A DNA stretch of 64,000 nucleotides, taken from the NCBI GenBank assembly GCA_913057245.1, contig CAJXNH010000004.1:62001-126000 (forward strand), in the 5' to 3' direction. Under the pieces are notes generated by a model that was given only the letters and a program-made list of their open reading frames with translations, was not told the DNA's origin and searched no databases. Both the position numbers and the translations under genes were made by a program. The DNA comes from an uncultured Phaeodactylibacter sp. GTDB taxonomy: Bacteria > Bacteroidota > Bacteroidia > Chitinophagales > Saprospiraceae. Each line of letters opens with the position of its first letter. Within the stretch, counting starts at the first letter, position 1. This document shows, piece after piece, positions 57,062-64,000 of this stretch.

Positions 57062-58354
57062 CTAATAATTTTCCCACAAACTCCTCAGTTGATCAAAAAG
57101 GCGGAACAGCAGCCGCCGGTCTTCCGTAATGATGTTGGCACGAGCCGAGAGTTCCTGTGAAAAGGGCAACTCCTGGCCGTAGGTTGTTTGCAGGCCTGCT
57201 GTAAGCGCGAGCTCAATATAGTAAGCCTGCTGCTCCGGGATGGGCGCTATGTGGCGGACTTCAGCCCTGATCGCACCGTACTGCTGCTCCGGATAAGCAT
57301 CCAGAAATAAGCGAGCCTGCATCCCTGTATCCACCCGGCCGGCATTCTGAGCGGGTAAATAGCCGCGAGCCAGAACCAAATCGCGCACTCCTGACGCCGG
57401 AAGCACGGTCATAACCAATTGCCCTTCTTCCAAATACTGCCCTGTGGTGAGCGGCTGATGGAAGGCAATCCGGCCGGCTATTTCTGCCCGGATAAGATTG
57501 TTTTGCTGCCAGGTTTCCACTGCGGCTTTCAGATTGGCTTTGCTTTCTTCGCAGGCCAGTTTCAGATCCTGAGCGCCATTTTGCTGCTCCTGTTGAAGGG
57601 TGATGAGCAGGGCGTTGTTCCGTTCTGCCTCCAGGGCATTGCGCAGGCGCTCGGCTTGCACTTCGCGTATCTCCCGCTCCAGCCTGAGCACCGCCAACTG
57701 TGCTTGTTCCTTATCGAGCTGACTGACATTCCCGGAAGCAGCGAGGGCTTCATTGCGTTTGAAGTTGGCCTGCGCCAGGTCTCGCTCTTCCTGCAGGACG
57801 TCCAGCTTTTGGGCCTGTGCAGCCGAGAGCGCCGCCAGCTGCTCCTGCTGATTCCGCAGAGAGCGAATTCGTTTCGCCCAGTCGGACCGACGAAGGAAAA
57901 ACTGATAAGCCTCCCGGTTGCGCTGAAGCTGCGCCGCCGGAGCCTGCAATGTACCAAGGCGAAGATCGGGGACAGCGGCTTCTAGGGTATCCTTTTCCAG
58001 CCATTGCTGCAGGATTTGCACCTCCTCCCATTTTGCGGGATTCTCCAGAACAGCAAGCGTTTGACCCGGCTGAACCATTTCACCGTCTTTCACCAGCAGC
58101 CGCTGTAATTTCCCGCCACGGGGCGCCACGATGCGAATGACAGGCTGTGGCGTAGTCAGTACGACCTCGGCTGTTACGGTATCCGGGTAGCGAATCAGCC
58201 ATGCCCCAATCAGCAATAAGACCACCGCTGCAAATACCGCCGAAATCCCCCAACGCAAAGCCCAGCCCGGAGGTGCGCCCAGCATTTCCTGAACGGCTGC
58301 CCGCCCGCCGCCGGCATCCGATTGTGCATGATTTGAAGGTATGTTCCCTGGCAT
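57062..58354 (-). CDS. HlyD family membrane fusion protein
   Basis: The 430-residue adaptor has one transmembrane helix (WGISAVFAAVVLLLIGAWLI, about 34-55), a lipoyl-like start (VIRIVAPRGGKLQRLLVKDGEMVQPGQTLAVLE), a long coiled coil (about 110-270, QLAALSAAQAQKLDVLQEE and so on) and a second lipoyl half after about 275. It bridges an inner-membrane ABC exporter and an outer-membrane TolC-like duct; no tolC is present in the window. Its start overlaps the stop of the ABC gene (TAATG), so the two are translated together. Confidence 0.9.
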   Translation of the reverse strand: MPGNIPSNHAQSDAGGGRAAVQEMLGAPPGWALRWGISAVFAAVVLLLIGAWLIRYPDTVTAEVVLTTPQPVIRIVAPRGGKLQRLLVKDGEMVQPGQTLAVLENPAKWEEVQILQQWLEKDTLEAAVPDLRLGTLQAPAAQLQRNREAYQFFLRRSDWAKRIRSLRNQQEQLAALSAAQAQKLDVLQEERDLAQANFKRNEALAASGNVSQLDKEQAQLAVLRLEREIREVQAERLRNALEAERNNALLITLQQEQQNGAQDLKLACEESKANLKAAVETWQQNNLIRAEIAGRIAFHQPLTTGQYLEEGQLVMTVLPASGVRDLVLARGYLPAQNAGRVDTGMQARLFLDAYPEQQYGAIRAEVRHIAPIPEQQAYYIELALTAGLQTTYGQELPFSQELSARANIITEDRRLLFRLFDQLRSLWENY

Positions 58355-60555
58355 TATTGTCCGAGTTCTAGTTGATTCTTAACCAATTGGTAGTAGGCGC
58401 CTTTGCGGGCGACTAGTTCTTCATGCGTGCCCTGCTCTGCAATTTTTCCCTGGTCCAGGACTACAATTTGGTCGGCCTGGCTTACTGTACTGAGGCGGTG
58501 GGCTACCACTACAACGGTCCGGCCCTCGAAAAAGCGGTGCAGGTTATTGACGATTTCGCGTTCATTATTGGCATCGAGTGCGTTGGTCGCCTCATCAAAG
58601 AACAGAAAATCGGGGGTTTTGTAGATGGCGCGGGCGATGAGCAGCCGCTGCCGCTGCCCCTGACTAATACCGTTGCCCATAGCGCCGATTCTGGTATTAT
58701 ATCGTAGCGGCAGGCCATCAACAAAGGGCTTCAAATTGGCCAGCTCCACCGCTTTCAGCAGGCGCTCCGGATCTACGGTGGGGCTGCTTTCCGCAATATT
58801 GTTGGCGATGGTATCCGAAAAGATAAACCCATCCTGCAGCACGGCCCCGCAGGCTGCCCGCCACCGGGATTTGGGCAACCCGCTCAGCGGCTGACCGCCG
58901 ACACGGATTTGCCCCTGCTCTGGCTCGTAGAAGCCCAGTAACAATTTGACCAATGTCGTCTTCCCACTGCCGCTGACCCCAACGATAGCCGTGACTTTAC
59001 CCTCAGGAATATCCAGGTTGATGTCTTCCAGCACCCACTCAGCAAGCGGATTGTACCGAAAACGCAGCCCCCGGATCTGAATATCCCGGCGCTCCGGCAG
59101 ACCATCCCAAACCGGCGCTCCATCTGCAAGGGTTTCCTCGGGCGTTTCCGCTTGCACTTCCAACAGGCGGTCCAGGCTCAAACGGGCATCCTGCCAGCGC
59201 CGCAGAAAATCGGCCAGCCGGCTCAGGGGCAAATTCACCTGCCCAAGAATAAATTGGATGGCGAGCAGCATACCCAATGTCATTTGCCCTTCGACGACCA
59301 GTTTTGCAGCCAAAATCGTAATGAGGATATCTTTAACCTGGGAGATGGCTGAAGCACCGGCATCCTGCGTTTGCTCCACATCCAACGACCTTAAGTTCGC
59401 CCGGAACAGGCGGGTTTGGATGTTCATCCACTGCCAGCGCCGCTTGGAGCCGCTGTTCTGCAGCTTGATTTCAGGCATGCCCTGAATCAGCTCAATGAGC
59501 GCGCTCTGATTGTCTGACAATTGGCGGAAACGGGTGTGATCGATGACCTGCCGCTTTTTCAAATAAATGAGGATCCAGCCCAGGTAGAGCAGGCTGCCGA
59601 TCAAAAAAATCAGGAAGATCGATACATTGTAAACCAACAGGACCCCGCCAAAAATAAGCAGGCTGAAAGCCGAAAATAAAAAGCTCAGGGCGGAGGTGGT
59701 CAGGAATTGTTCAATGCGCCGGTGGTCGCCAATGCGCTGCAACAGGTCGCCGGTCATTTTGGTATCAAAGTAGGCAATGGGCAAGCGCATGAGCTGTTGC
59801 AGGAAATCGGCGATAAGGGAAACATTAATGCGGGTGCCCAGGTGCAGCAGTATTCGGTTTTGGATGATATTGACAGTCAGACGACCAGCAAAAAGCAGCA
59901 ACTGACCAATCAAAATCAGGTTGATGAACGAGAGATCAGCATTGCGGATACCGATATCAACGATCGCCTGGGTCAGAAAGGGAAAAAGCAATTGAAAAAT
60001 GCTACCCAGGATAAGCCCAAAGACCAGCTGTACGAAGTAAGGCCGATAAGGGCGCAGGTACTGCAGGAGATAATTCAGGGGCGCGGATTGCGCGGAGGGC
60101 ATGCCTTCCTCTTCGTAAAAAGCAGGCTGTGGCTCCAGGAGCAACGCCAGCCCCTCCTCACCATCACTGGCCCAGTGGCGGTTAAATGCAGCACGTGTGA
60201 TTTTCCGTTTCCCGGCTGCCGGGTCGGCAATCCAAACGTGCTGCTTAGCTATTTTGTAGACGACCACGAAATGCCGCTGCTCCCAATGTGCAATCAGGGG
60301 CAATGGGGCCTGATCAATACCCAGGCGTTCTTCCGTACTTTCCAGTGGTAATTTTACTGGCAAAGGCCGCATTCCAATGGACTCCGCAGCTTCCAGCAGG
60401 CCCGCCATGGAAACGCCTTCCCGGTCAACGTATGCCCGGGTGCGCAGTTCTGCCAGCGCATAATGCTGCCCGTAGTGCCGGGCGATCATACGCAGGCAGG
60501 CAGGCCCACAGTCCATGGCATCGTGCTGCGGGTAGTGCGGAAAGCGGTCGAGCAT
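58354..60555 (-). CDS. Peptidase C39-containing ABC exporter
   Basis: The 733-residue protein has an N-terminal C39 peptidase (about 1-130) with Cys16 (DCGPACL), HFVVVYKI and IADPAAGK for the His and Asp. A six-helix transmembrane region (about 155-440) and an ABC domain follow, with Walker A GVSGSGKTT, signature ISQGQRQ and Walker B FLFFDEATNALD. Such exporters cut a leader after a double glycine and export the peptide. In Bacteroidota the substrate is usually a small peptide encoded nearby. The HlyD gene follows in the same transcript. Confidence 0.92.
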   Translation of the reverse strand: MLDRFPHYPQHDAMDCGPACLRMIARHYGQHYALAELRTRAYVDREGVSMAGLLEAAESIGMRPLPVKLPLESTEERLGIDQAPLPLIAHWEQRHFVVVYKIAKQHVWIADPAAGKRKITRAAFNRHWASDGEEGLALLLEPQPAFYEEEGMPSAQSAPLNYLLQYLRPYRPYFVQLVFGLILGSIFQLLFPFLTQAIVDIGIRNADLSFINLILIGQLLLFAGRLTVNIIQNRILLHLGTRINVSLIADFLQQLMRLPIAYFDTKMTGDLLQRIGDHRRIEQFLTTSALSFLFSAFSLLIFGGVLLVYNVSIFLIFLIGSLLYLGWILIYLKKRQVIDHTRFRQLSDNQSALIELIQGMPEIKLQNSGSKRRWQWMNIQTRLFRANLRSLDVEQTQDAGASAISQVKDILITILAAKLVVEGQMTLGMLLAIQFILGQVNLPLSRLADFLRRWQDARLSLDRLLEVQAETPEETLADGAPVWDGLPERRDIQIRGLRFRYNPLAEWVLEDINLDIPEGKVTAIVGVSGSGKTTLVKLLLGFYEPEQGQIRVGGQPLSGLPKSRWRAACGAVLQDGFIFSDTIANNIAESSPTVDPERLLKAVELANLKPFVDGLPLRYNTRIGAMGNGISQGQRQRLLIARAIYKTPDFLFFDEATNALDANNEREIVNNLHRFFEGRTVVVVAHRLSTVSQADQIVVLDQGKIAEQGTHEELVARKGAYYQLVKNQLELGQ

Positions 60556-60628
60556 AAAGATGAAGTATTGCTGGACTGCCTAAGGTACGGATTTGGGGTA
60601 AATTATAAAGGCCTAACGGAATCCTTGT

Positions 60629-60724
60629 GTGCCTAACAAATTGCACAACTTGAATAGCCTGGCAGCATTCGTGGATAAGCTGGAGCAGAGCGGGAAGCTC
60701 CACCCCAGCAGCTATCGCACTTAA
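60629..60724 (+). CDS. Possible 31-residue peptide upstream of the C39 exporter
   Basis: A 31-codon frame starting with GTG at 60629 reads VPNKLHNLNSLAAFVDKLEQ then SGKLHPSSYRT and stops at 60722-60724. Its start is 74 bases from the start of the C39 exporter gene, on the other strand. The first part is amphipathic. A double-glycine leader is not clear: only SG precedes KLHPSSYRT. The reverse strand also forms a hairpin here (60681-60707). This is a weak candidate and may be noncoding. Confidence 0.2.
   Translation: MPNKLHNLNSLAAFVDKLEQSGKLHPSSYRT
60676..60712. repeat. Hairpin related to the 34.8 kb repeat
   Basis: AAGCTGGAGCAGAGC, a short loop and AAGCTCCACCCCAGCAGC pair over about 9 of 12 positions. 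The arms match the AAGCTGGGG...GCTCTACACCAG arms at 34772-34940. Confidence 0.5.
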
Positions 60725-60909
60725 ATGCAGAGGGTTGCCCCCTGGGATTTATAGCCGGTGGTCACTTTCTGTTTTTTTGCAATTGGTTATACATACGGTA
60801 TTCTTCCAAAAAAATTGAGCTAATTTGAATGAAAGCCCACCAAAAAGCAACAGGGGCAAATCCGTTACTACAGATTTACCCCCTCAAGCTCTTTCCGGTA
60901 CCCTTAAAA

Positions 60910-61554
60910 CTACAGCTTGCGGATATCGCCGCTGCCTATTACACTCTTTTCCACCGATGGGTTCCCCTTGTAGTATACATCACCACTGCCGGCGATACTA
61001 ACCTCCAGCTTATCGACTGCTCCCACTTTGACGTTACCACTGCCAGCAATACTGACTTCAGCACGGTTTGCATCCACACCTGATGCATCCACATCACCAC
61101 TGCCAGCTACGCTAACTTCGATGCTTTCTGCCTGGCCTTCAATATCAACGTTACCAGACCCGCCAATCGAGATCGACAGCTTGCCCATATTGTTAAAAGC
61201 TCCTTCTACTTTCACGTCACCAGAGCCACCAATAGCAATGGAAGATAGGTTCGGCATGGTTACATATACTTTTACGCCCCGGCTGTTCCAGTTGCGGGTA
61301 CCGCGTTTGGTGCCTATGCCAAGAGTACCACCATTAACATTGAGCTCAACCTGATCAACACTTTTTTCAGGGCCAGTGACTTCAACATTATAGTCTCCCT
61401 GCGATACATAAACATCGGCGGAAATGCCAAGTGCGATACCTTCAAAATCGCGCAAATCGGTACTCGAACTACTCATTTCCCCATTGGTCTGCGCACAGGC
61501 TGTGATCGCAAAGCCGGATACTATTAGAAAACAAAGGGCTAACAGGTTTTTCAT
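60910..61554 (-). CDS. GIN-domain (DUF2807) protein, lipoprotein candidate
   Basis: The 214-residue protein has a signal peptide with Cys20 (AITACAQ). Its body is the GIN domain of DUF2807: repeated SIAIGGSGDVKVEG, SISIGGSGNVDIEG, VSVAGSGDVDASG, VSIAGSGNVKVG and VSIAGSGDVYYKG, a right-handed parallel beta-helix. Such proteins are widespread, usually single-copy in Bacteroidota, with roles proposed in adhesion and signalling but not established. Confidence 0.88.
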   Translation of the reverse strand: MKNLLALCFLIVSGFAITACAQTNGEMSSSSTDLRDFEGIALGISADVYVSQGDYNVEVTGPEKSVDQVELNVNGGTLGIGTKRGTRNWNSRGVKVYVTMPNLSSIAIGGSGDVKVEGAFNNMGKLSISIGGSGNVDIEGQAESIEVSVAGSGDVDASGVDANRAEVSIAGSGNVKVGAVDKLEVSIAGSGDVYYKGNPSVEKSVIGSGDIRKL

Positions 61555-61790
61555 ATCGTTGTGGTTTCAGTTGGGCAGAAATTGCCCGGTTTCGTAATAA
61601 ATGGATTGCTGCTTTATGATGCAATAACAGGCTGCTGCCCCCTATTGCTACATAACAACAGAGGATAAATTCAGCCAAAAGCTGCACCTGTGCTTCTTTT
61701 TTCTTCTAAAATGGAGTTTGACTGGACGAAAAGGTGGGCGGCCCCTAAAAAATCCGCTCAACATGAAGTACAAGGTTTTCGTTGAATACC

Positions 61791-61798
61791 TACATTTG
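61791..61798 (+). promoter_or_regulatory. Candidate -7 box (TAnnTTTG)
   Basis: TACATTTG lies 18 bases before the serC ATG and matches the Bacteroidota -7 box; no clean -33 element is seen. Confidence 0.45.
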
Positions 61799-61816
61799 CC
61801 GAAAGAAAAACAGACT

Positions 61817-62896
61817 ATGAAAAAGCATAACTTCAGTTCCGGCCCTGCCATCCTCCCGCTTCCGGTTTTCGAACAAGCCGCAGAAGCGGTACGTGACTTT
61901 AATGGCATGGGATTATCCATTTTGGAAATCTCTCACCGATCTCCCGAATTCACGGCCGTGATGGAAGAGGCGAAGGTCCTGATCAGGGACCTGCTCAACG
62001 TTCCTGATGATTATGCGATCCTGTTTTTGCAGGGCGGCGCAAGTTCGCAGTTTTTCATGACGGCTATGAACCTGCTGGATCAGGATGCGAAGGCAGGCTA
62101 CATTGACACCGGCAGCTGGTCCACCAAAGCAATTAAGGAAGCCCAGGCTTTTGGCGTTGTTGAAACCCTGGCCTCTTCCAAACCAGATAACTTCACTTAC
62201 ATTCCGAAGGGTTTTGCGATTCCGGAAGACCTTGCCTATGTGCATATCACAACGAACAATACCATCTACGGTACGCAGTTCAAGACCCTGCCGGAGACCT
62301 CCGTCCCTTTCGTCGGCGATATGTCCTCTGATATCTTCAGCCAACCGGTGGATATCAGCCGTTTTGACCTGATCTATGCGGGCGCGCAGAAGAATATGGG
62401 CCCGGCAGGTGCTACGCTTGTTATTGTGCGGAAAGAAGCGCTGGGCAAGGTGAAGCGTCACATTCCCACCATGCTGGACTACCGCACGCATGTTAAGAAG
62501 GACTCTGCTTTCAATACGCCACCGGTCTTCCCCATTTACGTAAGCATGCTGACCCTGCGGTGGATCAAAGCCAATGGCGGCATCCCTGCCATGCAGCAAA
62601 AAAATGCAGCCAAAGCCGAGCTCATCTACCGGGAAATCGACCGCAACCCCATGTTCAAAGGGACCGTCACGGACCCTGCCGACCGCTCCACTATGAATGC
62701 CACCTTCGTCCTGGCCGAGGGCAAAGAACATCTGAACGACGAGTTTATGCAGCTTTGCAAGGCGGCCAACTGCTCTGGTGTGAAAGGGCACCGCTCGGTG
62801 GGAGGCTTCCGGGCATCTATGTACAATGCGATGGAAATCGAAAGCGTGCAGGCACTGGTGCAGGTGATGCAGTCCTTTGAGCGGAAGTTTGGGTAA
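61817..62896 (+). CDS. serC: 3-phosphoserine aminotransferase
   Basis: The 359-residue PLP enzyme makes 3-phosphoserine in serine biosynthesis (and acts in pyridoxal phosphate synthesis in some bacteria). It starts MKKHNFSSGPAILPLPVFEQ (the frame is open to 61718, but the family start is here), and has FLQGGASSQFFM, the PLP lysine in AGAQKNMGPAG (about 191), and the C-terminal LCKAANCSGVKGHRSVGGFRAS. The terminator at 62901 follows. Confidence 0.95.
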   Translation: MKKHNFSSGPAILPLPVFEQAAEAVRDFNGMGLSILEISHRSPEFTAVMEEAKVLIRDLLNVPDDYAILFLQGGASSQFFMTAMNLLDQDAKAGYIDTGSWSTKAIKEAQAFGVVETLASSKPDNFTYIPKGFAIPEDLAYVHITTNNTIYGTQFKTLPETSVPFVGDMSSDIFSQPVDISRFDLIYAGAQKNMGPAGATLVIVRKEALGKVKRHIPTMLDYRTHVKKDSAFNTPPVFPIYVSMLTLRWIKANGGIPAMQQKNAAKAELIYREIDRNPMFKGTVTDPADRSTMNATFVLAEGKEHLNDEFMQLCKAANCSGVKGHRSVGGFRASMYNAMEIESVQALVQVMQSFERKFG

Positions 62897-62900
62897 ACAA

Positions 62901-62934
62901 AAAAGGGGCGCAGGAAGTGCTACTCCCCCGCCCC
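62901..62934 (-). terminator. Intrinsic terminator of the small lipoprotein gene
   Basis: GGGGCG (62905-62910) pairs with CGCCCC (62929-62934), and a run of T follows on the minus strand. It lies between convergent serC and the minus-strand lipoprotein gene. Confidence 0.55.
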
Positions 62935-62956
62935 GCTATGATTGCTTCGTATGAAA

Positions 62957-63373
62957 TTACTGTATTGAGCGGACGACCAAACTGTTATCGTCCAGAGCAA
63001 GAATCTCGTAGGTCCGGGGCTGCCCTTCGATGGTCAGCTGCAGCACGACCGGGTCGCTTCCGGACTGTGTCCAGGTGCCGTCCTTCCAGCCGGTAGGTAT
63101 TGCAGGCGCTGTGGCACACCGGTTCCAGAAAAACTCACGAACCAAACCATCCTCCCGGAATTCCAGCATCTGGTTTTTCTCCGTTACGTCAAACCCACTG
63201 TCGTCAGGCACACGGAGGTATGCCCGTTCATTTGGGCCGGGATAGTTTTGAAAATCCCAGTACCCAACCCAGGGGGCGGGAGCACTAAGCTCCACTTCCT
63301 GCTGCCAGCTATCGTTGCAAGACCAGGCCAGAAGGGTAAAAACGGTTAGAATAATTGCGTTAAATCGGGTCAT
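62957..63373 (-). CDS. Small lipocalin-like lipoprotein
   Basis: I use the ATG at 63373 (MTRFNAIILTVFTLLAWSC), which gives a lipobox ending WSC; an ATG at 63409 would lengthen it by 12 residues. The 138-residue product continues with WVGYWDFQNYPGPNERAYLRVPDD and MLEFREDGLVREFFWNRCA, ending LALDDNSLVVRSIQ, a pattern seen in small lipocalin-like lipoproteins. The role is unknown. Confidence 0.65.
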   Translation of the reverse strand: MTRFNAIILTVFTLLAWSCNDSWQQEVELSAPAPWVGYWDFQNYPGPNERAYLRVPDDSGFDVTEKNQMLEFREDGLVREFFWNRCATAPAIPTGWKDGTWTQSGSDPVVLQLTIEGQPRTYEILALDDNSLVVRSIQ

Positions 63374-63480
63374 TTCTGATGGTTTATAAGTTAGACAGGT
63401 AAATTTCATTCAAGCGTTGGGTGGGGTTGTATGACTTTTCTCACTAACGCTATGCTGTAAATTTCTGAATCTTTACCCAT

Positions 63481-64000
63481 GCGTACTATCATTATCCTGC
63501 TATCTGTGGTTGTGCTTTGGTCCTGCTCCTCCCCTTCCGGCGCCAGTCAGGTTACGCCTGCCCCGGACCAGCAACTCCAGGAATGGGCCAAAAACCAGCC
63601 TGCACCTACCGGTTTGCAGCCCTTTTTCGACTTTATTGCCACTCAGTCGGCGGACAGCACGCAGCAGCAATACTGGCAGTCCCTCTTTCTCGCACAAGTC
63701 CTGAATCAGGAAAAAGGGTGGGAAGCCTACAGTGCGGTGGTCGATGTAAGCACCGTGGCACTACTGGACTTCAAGCTGGGCAAACACAACCCGCACCGGG
63801 CGCTTTACGCGGATGCGTTGCAGCATTACTACACCACCCGGCAATTGCGCTACGCTGCTGATTTTACTGCCGTAGATACCAATGGAAATGCCATCCAACT
63901 GAGTGCTTTTGAAGACAAAGTCATCTACATCGATACCTGGGCGTCGTGGTGTGGCCCCTGCATGCAGCAACTGCCCTATCTGCACGCTTTGGCCGAGCAC
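63481..64000 (+). CDS. TlpA-like thioredoxin lipoprotein (partial, runs off the right edge)
   Basis: The visible 173 residues have a signal peptide with a lipobox (VVVLWSC), a helical N-terminal domain, and the start of a thioredoxin fold: FTAVDTNGNAIQLSAFEDKVIYIDTWASWCGPC (about 128-161). The redox pair is CGPC at 158-161. TlpA-type proteins reduce or oxidise disulfides in the periplasm. It is divergent from the lipoprotein gene at 62957, about 107 bases away. Confidence 0.85.

Noticed and set aside
1-64000. CRISPR array, tRNA or rRNA gene
   Set aside because: I saw no regularly spaced direct repeats with unique spacers, and none of the conserved tRNA T-loop or rRNA core sequences.

Overview
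The window reads as chromosome of a free-living, probably marine member of the Bacteroidota, most likely class Saprospiria (Lewinella or Phaeodactylibacter-like). Evidence: at least six secreted proteins are full-length or interrupted type IX secretion (T9SS) cargo, several with a recognisable C-terminal sorting domain; several genes have a Bacteroidota-type TAnnTTTG -7 box and no Shine-Dalgarno; and the content includes a GH16 glucanase, a sulfatase, SdrD-like giant surface proteins and a TIGR03032 protein. I see no tRNA, rRNA, CRISPR array, phage or intact insertion sequence.

Layout. 1-6.2 kb: a giant secreted SdrD/DUF11-like gene on the minus strand, broken by one in-frame stop and two frameshifts and running off the left edge. 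6.5-10.2 kb: a TonB-C-like small secreted protein, a DUF6544-like membrane protein, a frameshifted T9SS protein and a frameshifted two-helix membrane protein. 10.3-14.7 kb: TIGR03032 protein, FG-GAP/VCBS repeat T9SS protein with an unusual long leader, and a GH16 laminarinase-type enzyme. 14.8-21.4 kb: DUF4914 PEPCK-like protein, a TolB-like/TPR/AraC fusion regulator, an NmrA-type SDR, a class C beta-lactamase-fold lipoprotein and a DinB-like protein. 21.5-25.9 kb: FAD oxidoreductase (apparently with an internal deletion) and sulfatase in an operon, remnants of a second sulfatase and of a small membrane protein, then a secreted Gfo/Idh/MocA oxidoreductase. 26-34.6 kb: Rpn-type nuclease, SGNH hydrolase, envelope proteins including a two-gene beta-barrel operon, a sulfotransferase and a YCF48-like T9SS protein.

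34.7-46.5 kb is the most interesting part. Two divergent gene pairs, each a 1000-1067 residue T9SS surface protein (minus) facing a ~470 residue helical cytoplasmic protein (plus), are paralogous to each other in both members. Between them lies an apparent ghost of a third pair: a terminator-like RNA element (40.02-40.10 kb) and a promoter block (40.65-40.81 kb) that match, in order, orientation and internal spacing, the elements that flank the second pair's giant gene (41.64-41.72 and 44.91-45.08 kb), but with only about 0.5 kb between them instead of a 3 kb gene. The hairpins of the two terminator elements differ by compensating changes.

46.5-64 kb is mostly core metabolism and housekeeping: aroB, a class A penicillin-binding protein, a HEAT-repeat/cyclophilin lipoprotein, gcvT, a GbsR/MarR-like regulator, rbfA, recG, a C39-peptidase ABC exporter with its HlyD partner, a GIN-domain protein, serC, a small lipoprotein and the start of a TlpA-like thioredoxin. 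No substrate peptide for the exporter is convincing; a 31-codon reading frame lies just upstream of it.

Broken genes are concentrated in the first 25 kb, whereas the genes after 26 kb look intact. I cannot tell from sequence alone whether those lesions are real decay or base-calling errors.
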